This document shows positions 29,007-39,699 of a stretch of DNA of 64,000 nucleotides, in pieces. A model generated the notes under the pieces. It was not told where the DNA came from and searched no databases. It worked only from the letters and a program-made list of their open reading frames with translations. Within the stretch, counting starts at the first letter, position 1, and each line of letters begins with the position of its first letter. Source of the stretch: Rhodospirillaceae bacterium (GTDB taxonomy: Bacteria; Pseudomonadota; Alphaproteobacteria; Rhodospirillales; Rhodospirillaceae); contig JAPKDQ010000001.1 of NCBI GenBank assembly GCA_028822445.1, forward strand, positions 434,001 through 498,000. The letters are read 5' to 3'. A program made the translations under genes and the position numbers.

Positions 29007-29205
29007 AATTAACCTGCTTATCAGCCACCTTAACGTAAAATCTCAGAAAGATTGTGTCTTAGCGCTTCAGCGCCGTTTCCTGGACAGTTTGGGCGGAAAC
29101 CTCTAAAAACCAGGCCTTGCAACGTGTGCAACGGCTCTATGGGGTCTCGCGACGCAGAATGCGTGGTCGTCGGCAAACAATAGTGTCGGTGACCAAATCG
29201 ATTAA

Positions 29206-31875
29206 TTGAGATTAGGTGTTATGGGCTCTACGAACGATATTCGTGCAACATTCCTGGACTACTTTGCTCGCAACGGCCATGAGCGCGTTGCGTCAAGTCC
29301 GCTTGTTCCGCGCAATGACCCGACATTAATGTTCACGAACGCTGGGATGGTTCAGTTTAAGGACGTCTTTACTGGAAATGAAACGCGGCCATATTCGCGT
29401 GCAACGTCGTCTCAAAAGTGTGTTCGTGCAGGTGGTAAGCACAACGATCTAGATAACGTTGGCTATACGGTTCGTCACCACACGTTTTTTGAAATGCTCG
29501 GTAACTTTTCCTTCGGGGACTACTTCAAAGAAGAGGCCATAAAGTTGGCCTGGGACTTGGTGACGAAAGAGTATGAGCTGTCGATAGACCGCCTTCTCGT
29601 TACTGTTCATTCCTCTGACGAACAGGCCGCGACGCTGTGGCGAAAAATTGCTGGCCTATCAGACGATAAGATTATTCGCATTCCGACATCGGACAATTTT
29701 TGGGCCATGGGTGAAACAGGGCCATGCGGACCGTGCACGGAAATATTTTATGATCATGGGGATCACATTCCCGGAGGCCCTCCAGGCTCTCCCGATGAAG
29801 ATGGCGACCGCTTTGTAGAAATCTGGAACCTCGTGTTCATGCAGTATGAGCAGATTTCTGCCGACGAACGGATTGATCTGCCTAAGCCGAGTGTTGATAC
29901 GGGCATGGGGCTTGAGCGTACCGCAGCAATACTACAAGGCACGAATGATAACTACGCCATAGATCTTATGCGGTCTCTGATTGAAGCAACGGCCCAAGCG
30001 GCTGGAACAGACCCTGATGGTAAAGATTCTGTCTCCCATCGTGTTATCGCCGACCACCTCCGAGCGTCTGGGTTCCTTATAGCAGATGGAGTGTTGCCTT
30101 CTAACGAAGGCCGCGGTTACGTACTCCGTCGTATAATGCGACGGGCCATGCGACACGCTCACATGATGGGTTGTACCGACCCGTTGCTTTGTCGACTTGT
30201 TCCGGCATTGGTGGAGCAGATGGGCCAGCAGTTTCCAGAGCTTGATCGCGCCAAAGCTCTTGTTACGGAAACGCTTCAGCTCGAAGAGACGAGGTTTAAG
30301 ACAATGCTTGATCGGGGCCTGAAGCTTCTCGAAGACGAAGCTAAAGGCCTGTCGTCAGGGAACCAGCTGCCCGGCGAAGTGGCTTTCAAATTGTATGATA
30401 CCTATGGCTTCCCTCTTGATCTAACACAAGATGCTTTAAGGCCGCGGGGCATAGACGTTGATACGGATGCCTTTGCATCAGCCATGGAACGCCAGCGCGA
30501 CGAGGCCCGCAAAGCATGGTCAGGCTCTGGTGATGCGGCTACAGATAAGCTCTGGTTCGACCTGCGCGATCAAGTGGGGGCCTCGGATTTCCTTGGATAC
30601 GCGGCTGAGACAGCACAGGGAAAGATCATCGCACTCGTTTCTGATGATGTGCCGGTTCAGAATATTTCCGAGGGGCAAGAGGTCGCCCTTCTGGCCAATC
30701 AAACGCCATTCTACGGAGAATCTGGCGGTCAGGTTGGTGATACAGGGCTCGTCGTTACGTCTTCAGGTGCGGCCATAGAAATAAATGATACCCAGAAGAA
30801 GCTAGACACTCTTCATGTCCATATGGGTAGGGTTAAGTCCGGCGTTGTAAATCTAGGCGACGAGGCGACGTTCTCGGTCGACGAAACACGTCGTGCGGCT
30901 ATTCGTGGGCATCACTCTGCGACCCACCTTTTGCACGCAGCCTTGCGTCGGACTCTTGGCGATCATGTAACGCAGAAGGGGTCGTTGGTGTCTACTGATC
31001 GGCTGCGCTTTGATATCAGCCAACCCAAACCCATCTCTAGCGATGAAATTGCGACCGTTGAGGCTATTGTTAACGAGCAAATTCGTGCCAACAAAACTGT
31101 TGAAACGAAGGTTATGGATCCTGAAGGCGCCATTAAGGCCGGTGCTATGGCTTTGTTCGGTGAAAAGTATGGCGACGAGGTGCGGGTGGTCTCCATGGGG
31201 ACGCAAGAAAATTCAGAGGACCACCAGTATTCTGTAGAACTTTGTGGCGGGACGCATGTCAGTCGAACAGGGGACATTGGCCTATTTAAAATTGTGGACG
31301 AGTCCGCTGTTGCATCTGGCGTCCGGCGTATCGAAGCCATCACGGGCTTATCTGCGGAAACTTGGGTCTCTGACCAGCAAACATTGGTTGGGCAAACGGC
31401 CGATGTTCTTAAAGTCGCCCCTCGCGATATTCCTGGCCGTGTATCGGCACTGCTTGATGAGCGACGCAAACTAGAAAAAGAAATTTCCGATCTCCGTAAG
31501 AAACTTGTCACCTCTGGTGGCGGGGGAGCGACGGCCTCTGATTCAAAGACGATAGCCGGTGTTTCATTTACGGGGCGTGTGCTTGAAGACGTCCCGGCTA
31601 AAGACCTTAAGGGTCTTGCTGATGAAATTAAGCAGGGCCAGGGCAGCGGCATCGTTGCGCTTCTGTCGGTCAATGAGGGTAAAGCATCTCTCGTCGTGAG
31701 TGTTTCAGATGACCTGACAGACCGGATTGACGCTGTGGCTTTGGTTAGGGTTGGCTCCGCTGCTGTTGGTGGCAAGGGCGGAGGTGGCAGGCCTGATATG
31801 GCCCAAGCTGGCGGTCCAGATGGCCACAAAGCGGCTCATGCTATATCCGCCATAGAGGCCGAGCTCTCCACGTAG
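29206..31875 (+). CDS. alaS: Alanine-tRNA ligase
   Basis: [97 protein letters not shown]. Confidence 0.99.
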   Translation: MRLGVMGSTNDIRATFLDYFARNGHERVASSPLVPRNDPTLMFTNAGMVQFKDVFTGNETRPYSRATSSQKCVRAGGKHNDLDNVGYTVRHHTFFEMLGNFSFGDYFKEEAIKLAWDLVTKEYELSIDRLLVTVHSSDEQAATLWRKIAGLSDDKIIRIPTSDNFWAMGETGPCGPCTEIFYDHGDHIPGGPPGSPDEDGDRFVEIWNLVFMQYEQISADERIDLPKPSVDTGMGLERTAAILQGTNDNYAIDLMRSLIEATAQAAGTDPDGKDSVSHRVIADHLRASGFLIADGVLPSNEGRGYVLRRIMRRAMRHAHMMGCTDPLLCRLVPALVEQMGQQFPELDRAKALVTETLQLEETRFKTMLDRGLKLLEDEAKGLSSGNQLPGEVAFKLYDTYGFPLDLTQDALRPRGIDVDTDAFASAMERQRDEARKAWSGSGDAATDKLWFDLRDQVGASDFLGYAAETAQGKIIALVSDDVPVQNISEGQEVALLANQTPFYGESGGQVGDTGLVVTSSGAAIEINDTQKKLDTLHVHMGRVKSGVVNLGDEATFSVDETRRAAIRGHHSATHLLHAALRRTLGDHVTQKGSLVSTDRLRFDISQPKPISSDEIATVEAIVNEQIRANKTVETKVMDPEGAIKAGAMALFGEKYGDEVRVVSMGTQENSEDHQYSVELCGGTHVSRTGDIGLFKIVDESAVASGVRRIEAITGLSAETWVSDQQTLVGQTADVLKVAPRDIPGRVSALLDERRKLEKEISDLRKKLVTSGGGGATASDSKTIAGVSFTGRVLEDVPAKDLKGLADEIKQGQGSGIVALLSVNEGKASLVVSVSDDLTDRIDAVALVRVGSAAVGGKGGGGRPDMAQAGGPDGHKAAHAISAIEAELST

Positions 31876-32029
31876 AGAATAGGGTCGCGTGTTACAATCT
31901 CTTACAAAAAACCGCGCTTTTTGACACATCGATGATATCGAGTTGGGCTACAGTGGCACTCTTAATGTTTTGTCGTGCTGAGCAACGATAGGTATGCGAT
32001 CACGACTTTTTATGGGTAAGGGCTAATCT

Positions 32030-33343
32030 ATGACCGATGACAGGGCGACGGAAAAGAATACTGGCCCTAGCGCGGAAATGGCTAAGACGCTCGGTCTGAA
32101 TGAACATAAGCGCAATGTCTTAGGCCGCTACAAATGGCACACCGCGGTCGGAGTAGCGTTTCTTATTCTAGTTCTCTTGGTATTTAGGCCTGGTTCAGGT
32201 GTGGAAGAGGTCAATTTTCGCACGGCACCCGTAATCCGGGGTGACCTCACGGTTACCGTTACTGCGACAGGGACCATACAGCCGCTAAACCAAGTTGACG
32301 TTGGTGCGGAAATTTCAGGCCTCATTAAGGCCGTCCACGTTGATTTCAATGACGAAGTGACGTTGGGTCAGAAGTTAGCAACGATGGACAAAGACCAGTT
32401 GTCCGCCCGGGTTAGGCAGACAGAAGCACAACTCATTTCAGCTTTTGCAAGAGTGGAAGAGGCGAAAGCGAGTGAGTTGGAAGCACGTAACAATCTGAAG
32501 CGTTCTGAAAGCTTGCACAAAAAGGGCAACGTCTCCGAACAAACCTTAGACAATTCCAGTGCGGCCCACGCCCGTGCGCTCGCGGTTCTCGCCAGCGTGA
32601 AGGCCCAAGTGACTGTGGCAGAAGCCAACTTAGCCGCCGATGAAACCAATCTCGCCAAGACAGACATCACAGCACCGATCGACGGTATTGTTTTGACCCG
32701 TCAGGTCGAGCCTGGTCAGACCGTTGCAGCGTCTCTCCAAACTCCAGTTTTGTTTACGCTGGCAGAGGATTTGTCGGCGATGAAATTGGTTGTTGATATC
32801 GACGAGGCCGATATCGGACAAGTTAAAGAGGGTCAGATAGGATTTTTCTCCGTAGACGCCTATGCGGGGCGCGTGTTCCCGTCATCGATTACATCTGTCC
32901 GGTTTGCACCAAAAGATGATGGCGGCGTTGTGACCTATGAGGCGCTGCTATCTGTCGACAATTCAGATTTGGCTTTAAGGCCTGGAATGACAGCGACAGC
33001 GACTATCACTACGGCAACGCGGACCGGTGCAGTGATGGTGCCTTATGCGGCTCTGCGCTTTACACCGCCAAGACCGCCGAAAGATGAGGAACAACCTGCT
33101 GCGAACCGTCGCGGCGCGCCCGGTTTAATGGGAATGATGATGCCTCGCTTTAATAGAAACCGTGGAGATCGACAAACGCCGCTCCAGGTTGGCGCGCTAG
33201 GGCGCGTGTGGGTTATTGAAGACGGGCGTCCTATGCCCATCCAAGTTGAGGTTGGTTTGCTAGATGGTGAAAGCGCTGAAGTGATAGCGGACGGTATAGC
33301 GGAAGGTTTGAAGGTCATCATTGGTGTTCAGGCTGCTAACTGA
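32030..33343 (+). CDS. Efflux periplasmic adaptor subunit, MacA/HlyD family
   Basis: One N-terminal TM; VTVTATGTIQPLNQVDVGAEISGLIKAVHVDFNDEVTLGQKLATMD; followed by MacB-like ABC genes. Confidence 0.88.
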   Translation: MTDDRATEKNTGPSAEMAKTLGLNEHKRNVLGRYKWHTAVGVAFLILVLLVFRPGSGVEEVNFRTAPVIRGDLTVTVTATGTIQPLNQVDVGAEISGLIKAVHVDFNDEVTLGQKLATMDKDQLSARVRQTEAQLISAFARVEEAKASELEARNNLKRSESLHKKGNVSEQTLDNSSAAHARALAVLASVKAQVTVAEANLAADETNLAKTDITAPIDGIVLTRQVEPGQTVAASLQTPVLFTLAEDLSAMKLVVDIDEADIGQVKEGQIGFFSVDAYAGRVFPSSITSVRFAPKDDGGVVTYEALLSVDNSDLALRPGMTATATITTATRTGAVMVPYAALRFTPPRPPKDEEQPAANRRGAPGLMGMMMPRFNRNRGDRQTPLQVGALGRVWVIEDGRPMPIQVEVGLLDGESAEVIADGIAEGLKVIIGVQAAN

Positions 33344-34071
33344 TGTCAGAGAATGAGCTATCAGAAAGAGACCATGAGGGTCCCGTCGTTGCGTTTGAGC
33401 ATGTCGCCAAAGTATACGGCGACGGCGAGATGGCGGTCCGGGCGTTGGATGACGTCAGCTTCGAAATCCATGCTGGAGAATTTGTCGCGGTCATGGGGGC
33501 AAGTGGGTCCGGAAAATCGACGACTATGAATATTATGGGGTGCCTGGACACCCCATCGTCTGGGCAATATTTGTTTAAGGGGGTAGACGTCAAAACGCTC
33601 TCGCGAGACCAACGCGCTCTTTTGCGTCGGCATTACCTTGGCTTCGTGTTTCAAGGCTTTAACCTTCTGTCTCGCACGACAGCTCTCGAGAATCTCGAAT
33701 TACCGCTGATCTATCGACGCATTGCGAAAGCGGAGCGCCGAGATATGGCGATGGCGGCTCTGAATGCCGTCGGGTTGGAAAACCGTGAACATCACACGGC
33801 TGCCGAATTGTCTGGCGGCCAGCAGCAACGTGTTGCCATTGCGCGCGCCATGGTCACAACTCCATCCTTATTGCTTGCTGATGAACCCACCGGGAATTTG
33901 GATACCGCACGCAGTCAGGAAATAATGGAGCTCTTGGCTCGGTTGAACGAGGACAAGGGCCTTACGATCGTTCTTGTCACCCATGAAGACGATATGGCTG
34001 CGTTTGCCCGGCGCACACTTGTTTTCCGAGATGGAAACATTGTTCATGAAACTCGGTCTCAGGCGGCATAG
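33343..34071 (+). CDS. ABC transporter ATP-binding protein, MacB/LolD-type
   Basis: Walker [10 protein letters not shown]; signature [15 protein letters not shown]; Walker [13 protein letters not shown]. Confidence 0.93.
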   Translation: MSENELSERDHEGPVVAFEHVAKVYGDGEMAVRALDDVSFEIHAGEFVAVMGASGSGKSTTMNIMGCLDTPSSGQYLFKGVDVKTLSRDQRALLRRHYLGFVFQGFNLLSRTTALENLELPLIYRRIAKAERRDMAMAALNAVGLENREHHTAAELSGGQQQRVAIARAMVTTPSLLLADEPTGNLDTARSQEIMELLARLNEDKGLTIVLVTHEDDMAAFARRTLVFRDGNIVHETRSQAA

Positions 34072-34080
34072 GGGCAAGAT

Positions 34081-35286
34081 ATGATCGGTAATATTTTACT
34101 TCTTTCGATGCGTGAGATACGGCGCAATGTGTTGCGTTCAATTCTGACCACGCTAGGGATTGTTATCGGTGTGGCCGCGGTGATTGTTGTGGTGACCCTC
34201 GGTGCAGGGACCAAAGCCCAAGTCCAGGAGGAAATTTCTAAGCTCGGAAGCACAATGCTGACAGTCTTCCCCGGGCAGCGCAGAAGGGGCGGAGCCGCGC
34301 AGACCGCACCACCATTTGAAATTGACGATGTTAACGCTTTGCGTCGCGAGACCACCTTACTCTCAAGCGTTGCTCCAATGTCTATCGGGCGCAAGATGAT
34401 TGTCTACGGGAACGAGAATAGACGATCACAGCTTGTGGGAACGGACAGAGAATTCGTCAACGTTCGCAACTGGGCTTTAACAGCCGGCCGACTTTTTTCC
34501 CCGGCGGAAGAGCAGTCGGGCAAGTCGGTTTGCATTATTGGCCTGACAGTCCGAAAAGAATTATTTAAAGACGAGCCCTACTTGGGTAACGTCCTGCGGA
34601 TTGGTAAGGCGTCGTGTGAAGTCATCGGGCTTTTAGAGCCGAAAGGGCAGGTGATGTTCTCCGGTGACCAGGATGATGTGGTTGTAGTGCCGATTAAATA
34701 TTATCAGCGACGAATTTCTGGAAATACCAATGTGGATCAAATCTACGTCTCGGCTTTGGATGACGATTTGGTTCCGGCCGCACAGGCTGAGGTTGAGATG
34801 ATTATGCGGGAACGCAGGCCATCACAGCCCGGAGCGGAAGATCTTTTCTCGGTACGCGGCGTCCAAGAAATGTCGACCGCCTTTCAAAGCTCAACGGCTG
34901 TGATGACCGCCTTTCTGTCTGCGATCGCAGCTATAAGCCTGTTGGTCGGTGGCATCGGCATTATGAACATTATGTTGGTTTCAGTGACCGAGCGGACCCG
35001 CGAGATTGGTATTCGTATGGCTATCGGCGCACGCGAAAAAGAGGTGCTGCTTCAGTTCCTCGTTGAGGCGGCGATGCTGGCAGGGTTTGGTGGGCTGGTT
35101 GGCATTGCCATTGGCCTTGGCGGCGCAATGGCATTGGCGCCACTTCTCAATGTTCCCTTTATCGTGCAACCGGACATGATGGTAATGGCGTTTGTGTTTT
35201 CAGCTCTCGTCGGCGTGGTGTTTGGTTACATGCCAGCGCGCAGCGCGGCTCGACTAGATCCGATAGACGCCTTGCGCCACGAATAG
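34081..35286 (+). CDS. ABC transporter permease, MacB-type (MacB_PCD + FtsX)
   Basis: N-terminal MREIRRNVLRSILTTLGIVIGVAAVIVVVTLGAGT; SLLVGGIGIMNIMLVSVTERTREIGIRMAIGAR; GYMPARSAARLDPIDALRHE. Confidence 0.93.
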   Translation: MIGNILLLSMREIRRNVLRSILTTLGIVIGVAAVIVVVTLGAGTKAQVQEEISKLGSTMLTVFPGQRRRGGAAQTAPPFEIDDVNALRRETTLLSSVAPMSIGRKMIVYGNENRRSQLVGTDREFVNVRNWALTAGRLFSPAEEQSGKSVCIIGLTVRKELFKDEPYLGNVLRIGKASCEVIGLLEPKGQVMFSGDQDDVVVVPIKYYQRRISGNTNVDQIYVSALDDDLVPAAQAEVEMIMRERRPSQPGAEDLFSVRGVQEMSTAFQSSTAVMTAFLSAIAAISLLVGGIGIMNIMLVSVTERTREIGIRMAIGAREKEVLLQFLVEAAMLAGFGGLVGIAIGLGGAMALAPLLNVPFIVQPDMMVMAFVFSALVGVVFGYMPARSAARLDPIDALRHE

Positions 35287-35312
35287 AAAAGAGCGCTTTA
35301 ACCCCATTTTGG

Positions 35313-35815
35313 TTAGTGTTCCTCCGGATAGGGCATGCCATCGTTATGCAGGAACCTCGGACTATTTTTATCAGAGACCAGCTGCATGTCGACATCTGGG
35401 TAGGTAACGTGCTCGGGGTTTGAGCGATCACCAACACAGAGATAGGTGACGACTCCAGTGCCTTTGTTTTCAAGCATATGCCTATCCGCAACACCTGCTT
35501 TGAAGCCGGTGCAGTGCCCCGCATTGACTGGCGTTTCGCCAGCGTTACTCATCACAGTGACCGTGCCCGCAATGACGTAAACGAACTCATCCTGGGTCTT
35601 GTGCCAATGGCGTTCCGCAGGCCGCCCCCTGGCGGGAGGGTGACTATGTTGATCCCAAAGTTCGTCAACCCGAACATGGCGCCGACAGGTTTCCATGTCA
35701 TGTCAGGATTGAATTCATCGTTATACCGCGGCGGGTTAGGGCTCTTGGCTGGCCTGGATGTCACCTCAGTGTGGTTCAGCGGCGGAGCGTGCCGGTCGGT
35801 TTGTGTCTCGGACAT
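35313..35815 (-). pseudogene. Cupin-domain protein gene with apparent frameshift near 35625-35640
   Basis: Frame A (from 35815) encodes ...KPVGAMFGLTNFGINIVTLPPGG; frame B continues RPAERHWHKTQDEFVYVIAGTVTVMSNAGETPVNAGHCTGFKAGVADRHMLENKG; junction lies at a GGGGGCGG run. Confidence 0.7.
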
Positions 35816-35839
35816 AACATTTAGCCTCAGTTCAACGCG

Positions 35840-36352
35840 TTAATCTTGGCTGGCAGGATCACGCTCAATCAGATTGACCATGATTCCATCTGGGTCGCGA
35901 AAGGTCATCTCTCGTTGGCCGCGGTCTGCGGACTTGATTGCGCCGCCTTCAATATCGACTTCGAGATGGGTTGGTGGGCAAAGAACTATGTGGCTCCCGA
36001 CTATCAGCCGGTCGTGTACGACGTCTAGATTGGCACAATAAAAAACCATGCAAGCCTCGCCAATACTGCATCCATATTCTCTCTTCTGAACGCGCGGGGG
36101 GCTAGGCTTTTTGAGTTCAAATAATCCAACCATGCCTTTATTCAAACCGGCGGATCGAAAAACCCGATACCTGACGTTGGTTTCTGGCGGCATGCCAAGT
36201 AATTTGGCGGCCGTGGCATGGGTTAACCCGCCTTCTGCGTAGACCTCTTCCAGGTCGAAAATATCACGGTAGAACGCGGATGATTTCTCAATATCGCTCA
36301 CAAAAAGTGCGGTTCGCACCATGGGGCTAATTAGGGACATGTCTTGTCTCAC
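35840..36352 (-). CDS. VOC/glyoxalase family protein
   Basis: VRTALFVSDIEKSSAFYRDIFDLEEVYAEG...QREMTFRDPDGIMVNLIERD. Confidence 0.82.
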   Translation of the reverse strand: MRQDMSLISPMVRTALFVSDIEKSSAFYRDIFDLEEVYAEGGLTHATAAKLLGMPPETNVRYRVFRSAGLNKGMVGLFELKKPSPPRVQKREYGCSIGEACMVFYCANLDVVHDRLIVGSHIVLCPPTHLEVDIEGGAIKSADRGQREMTFRDPDGIMVNLIERDPASQD

Positions 36353-36563
36353 TCTATTGTGCGGTGATCATTCGCTGCCATTCTGATCTAGTATGACGTC
36401 AACGAGAGGGTGAGGGCTATGCTATGGAATTGTCAAACTCATCAGATCTATGGGGCGCTGAAGCATCATTTTTAAGATCGCGATGAGGTCCTCAGGAAGA
36501 TGGCTCCGAAGGGGTGGCTGAAATCCAAATAGAACGGTATACCCGAGAGAGATTGGCAACGTT

Positions 36564-38003
36564 TTGGGACGACTAAAAATGGGCCGTACACTTGTTCAGA
36601 AGCTGTGGGATGCGCACACCGTTGCGGACCTTGGTGATAACGCAACACTCCTCTATACGGATCGCGTATTTCTCCACGAGAGAACGGGGTCTGTCTCGTT
36701 AAAGGGGCTGGAGGCAGCTGGCCGCAAAGTTCGAAACCCCGAGCAGGTGTTCTGCACGATGGATCACATCGTTGATACCCTTCCAGGGCGCGGCGACGAT
36801 ACGATTATGCCGTCTGGTAAAGACTTCATCACGACCACACGTGATGCCGCGAACGAAGCTGGGATTACCTTGTTCGATATTGGTGATGACAGACAAGGCA
36901 TAGTGCACGTGGTATCGGCAGAGCAGGGCATTACGCTGCCCGGCTTAACTCAAGTGTGTCCTGATAGTCATACCTGCACGCTCGGCGCGCTCGGCGCGCT
37001 GGCCTGGGGAATTGGCTCCACGGAAGGTGAGCACGCTTTAGCCACCAAAACTTTGGCGGTCAACAAGCCGAAGTCCATGCGCGTCTCGTTTGACGGTCAG
37101 CTCGGTTATGGTGTGACGGCAAAAGACATGATCTTGCATTTGATCGGCGCCTATACGGCGGCTGGTGGTGCTGGTCATGCCATCGAATTCACAGGATCAG
37201 CCATTCGGTCATTGCCACAGGAAAACAGATTCACCGTCTGCAACATGGCCGTGGAATTCGCGGCGTTTACCGGCCTCATTCCGCCGGACGACACCACGAT
37301 TGATTACATCCATGGTCGCCCCTATGCGCCGACCGGTAGAAATTGGGATGCAGCCGTTGACTATTGGCGGACGCTGCAAGCAGACGGTGATGCAGCGTAC
37401 GATAGAAATATTTCCATCGATTGCGCGGACATTGTTCCGACTGTGAGCTGGGGGACCAGTCCGGGCCATACCGTGCAGATCGATGGTGTTGTCCCAGATC
37501 CATCCGACGCCCCAGACGCCAATACCCAAACATCGTGGGCGCGGGCGCTTGAATATATGGACCTTAAGCCGGGCACGCCCCTTGAAGGCGTTCCCATAGA
37601 TGGGGCCTTTATCGGCTCATGCACGAACTCGCGCATCTCTGACCTTCGCGAGGTTGTTAAAGTTGTCAAAGGCCGACGTGTGGCAGTTGGTGTTAAGGCG
37701 ATCGTCGTTCCGGGCTCTAGCCAGGTTAAGTTGGCTGCAGAAGCGGAGGGCATCGATAAGGCGCTCGTTGAAGCTGGCTTTGAGTGGCGCGAAAGCGGCT
37801 GCTCTATGTGTTTCTATGCGGGTGGCGAAAGCTTTGGAGACCAAGAGCGGGTGATTAGCTCGACCAACCGAAACTTTGAAAACCGCCAGGGTCCAAGAAC
37901 GCGCACGCATCTTGCGAGCCCGACATCAGTGGCCGCCTCCGCTTTGGCTGGTAAGATTTCTGATGTCCGGAAGTTTAGGCAGGGGGCTAGTTATGACACT
38001 TAG
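36564..38003 (+). CDS. leuC: 3-isopropylmalate dehydratase large subunit-like (LeuC family aconitase-type hydratase)
   Basis: VCPDSHTCTLGALGALAWGIGSTEGEHALATKTL; FIGSCTNSRISDLREVVKVVKGRRV; ESGCSMCFYAGGE...STNRNFENRQGPRTRTHLASP; divergent enough to be a paralogue. Confidence 0.85.
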   Translation: MGRLKMGRTLVQKLWDAHTVADLGDNATLLYTDRVFLHERTGSVSLKGLEAAGRKVRNPEQVFCTMDHIVDTLPGRGDDTIMPSGKDFITTTRDAANEAGITLFDIGDDRQGIVHVVSAEQGITLPGLTQVCPDSHTCTLGALGALAWGIGSTEGEHALATKTLAVNKPKSMRVSFDGQLGYGVTAKDMILHLIGAYTAAGGAGHAIEFTGSAIRSLPQENRFTVCNMAVEFAAFTGLIPPDDTTIDYIHGRPYAPTGRNWDAAVDYWRTLQADGDAAYDRNISIDCADIVPTVSWGTSPGHTVQIDGVVPDPSDAPDANTQTSWARALEYMDLKPGTPLEGVPIDGAFIGSCTNSRISDLREVVKVVKGRRVAVGVKAIVVPGSSQVKLAAEAEGIDKALVEAGFEWRESGCSMCFYAGGESFGDQERVISSTNRNFENRQGPRTRTHLASPTSVAASALAGKISDVRKFRQGASYDT

Positions 38004-38625
38004 AATGCAAAAATTTAAAACGCTGTCGTCTGTTGCGGCCCCCATCATGCGCGTCAACATCGATACAGATGCGATTATTCCCAGCCGTGAGATGAAGGGT
38101 GTGACCAAGGACGGCCTGTCCGTTGGAATGTTCGCCAATTGGCGCTACACGGACGTGGATGCCCGCGTCGAGAATCCGGATTTTATTTTGAACAAGATTC
38201 CATTCCGCGACGCAGAGATTCTGTTGTCCGGTGAAAACTTTGGATGCGGTTCTTCCAGAGAACATGCCGTATGGGCTCTCAAGGAATGGGGCATGCGCTG
38301 CGTCATTGCGCCGAGTTTTGGAACGATATTTTATGGCAACTGCGTGCGGAACGGGATATTGCCGGTTGCATTGCAGGAGGCCGTTGTGAAGGCCTTTGCT
38401 GAAAGCGCAGAAACTGGGGCGGAAACGGCGGTTTTTGTTGTCGACTTACCAAGTCAGACAGTGACGGGCCCAGACGGCGATACGCATGGTTTCGACATCG
38501 CGCCTGCCGATAAGGAAATGCTTGTCCAAGGTCTGGACCCAATCGGTCTGACACTGAAACGAGATGATGAAATCATAGCGTTTCGAGAGAAAGACAAAGC
38601 GGAGAGGCCCTGGGTCTACTTGTAG
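37993..38625 (+). CDS. leuD: 3-isopropylmalate dehydratase small subunit-like (LeuD family)
   Basis: MRVNIDTDAIIPSREMKGV; LLSGENFGCGSSREHAVWALKEWGMRCVIAPSFGTIFYGNCVRNGILPV; likely start ATG 37993, overlapping the leuC stop. Confidence 0.88.
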   Translation: MTLRMQKFKTLSSVAAPIMRVNIDTDAIIPSREMKGVTKDGLSVGMFANWRYTDVDARVENPDFILNKIPFRDAEILLSGENFGCGSSREHAVWALKEWGMRCVIAPSFGTIFYGNCVRNGILPVALQEAVVKAFAESAETGAETAVFVVDLPSQTVTGPDGDTHGFDIAPADKEMLVQGLDPIGLTLKRDDEIIAFREKDKAERPWVYL

Positions 38626-38643
38626 GTCTTTCGGATACTCAGC

Positions 38644-39549
38644 ATGGAACTCTGGATTCCCTTAACGATCGCTGCGGCTGGGGTGCAAGCGGCCCGCACC
38701 TCTTTGCAGAAGCATTTGGCTGCGGAGCTGTCTGTTTTTGGCGCGACGTTCGCGCGGTTCTTGTTCGGCTTCCCTATGATCCTGGCGGGTTTAGCCGTGC
38801 TGGTAACCGTCACCGGACAAAGCGTTCCTGAGTCCAACTGTGTATTCATCGCCTACGCGTGGGTCGGTGGTCTGGTCCAATTACTAGGGAATGCGCTGCT
38901 TTTACACCTGTTGACCCTGAGTACGTTCACCGTCGGAACGACATATACAAAGACAGAAGTTATTCAGACTGTTGGGGTCGGATATGTGGTTCTGGATGAG
39001 CAGGTAGGGCCTGCTGGGTTCCTTGGGATCCTCGTCGCTTTTTTCGGTGTTTTGTTGATGGCAACAGGCCGCGCAGGCTTGTCAGTCGCGAGCCTCGCTG
39101 CTGCGCTAAGACATAAGCCAGCGCTGTACGGTATCTGTGTTGGTGCACTCTACGCCGTTGCCGCTGTTTTTTATCGAGCTGCAGCGCTTTCGTTAGACGA
39201 GGGTGATTTCGTGCTTCGAGCAATCACGACGCTCGCCTGGGTCACGACTGCTCAAATGCTTGCAATGGCAGTGGTGTTGCGCCTGCGTCAGCCAGGTCTC
39301 GTGACAAAGGTCTTTCGCGCTTGGCCCATTGGTTTATGGATCGGATTTACCGGCATCGTGGCATCCGCTTGCTGGTACTGCGCGTTCACCTTGCAAAATG
39401 CCGCGTACGTTATGGCGCTTGGCCAGGTCGAGCTTGTCTTCATCTATATCGCCTCAAGGTTTGTTTTTCACGAGAGAATGGTTGCACAAGAGGCCTTTGG
39501 CGTGGCGGCCACGGCTTTGGGAATACTAGCGGTGGTCCTCTATGGATAG
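38644..39549 (+). CDS. EamA/DMT-superfamily transporter
   Basis: About 10 hydrophobic segments, DMT-like internal duplication (VVLDEQVGPAGFLGILVAFFGVLLMATG; RFVFHERMVAQEAFGVAATALGILAVVLYG). Confidence 0.8.
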   Translation: MELWIPLTIAAAGVQAARTSLQKHLAAELSVFGATFARFLFGFPMILAGLAVLVTVTGQSVPESNCVFIAYAWVGGLVQLLGNALLLHLLTLSTFTVGTTYTKTEVIQTVGVGYVVLDEQVGPAGFLGILVAFFGVLLMATGRAGLSVASLAAALRHKPALYGICVGALYAVAAVFYRAAALSLDEGDFVLRAITTLAWVTTAQMLAMAVVLRLRQPGLVTKVFRAWPIGLWIGFTGIVASACWYCAFTLQNAAYVMALGQVELVFIYIASRFVFHERMVAQEAFGVAATALGILAVVLYG

Positions 39550-39699
39550 TGCTTTTGCCTTGACGCTGAAAGCGATGCGGTAAAGAGAGTTAGCTTAATA
39601 TCCTGGGATCCATACAGGCTCGTTGGCATGGACAGTGTTAGTGAGTGTTAAAAAAACCAGCCGCCGCATGGATTGCTGGTTCCCGTTGGTACCAATGAA

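Noticed and set aside
30963-31829. 288-aa minus-strand ORF
   Set aside because: Fully antisense to alaS; low-complexity Ser/Thr/Pro-rich translation typical of antisense frames.
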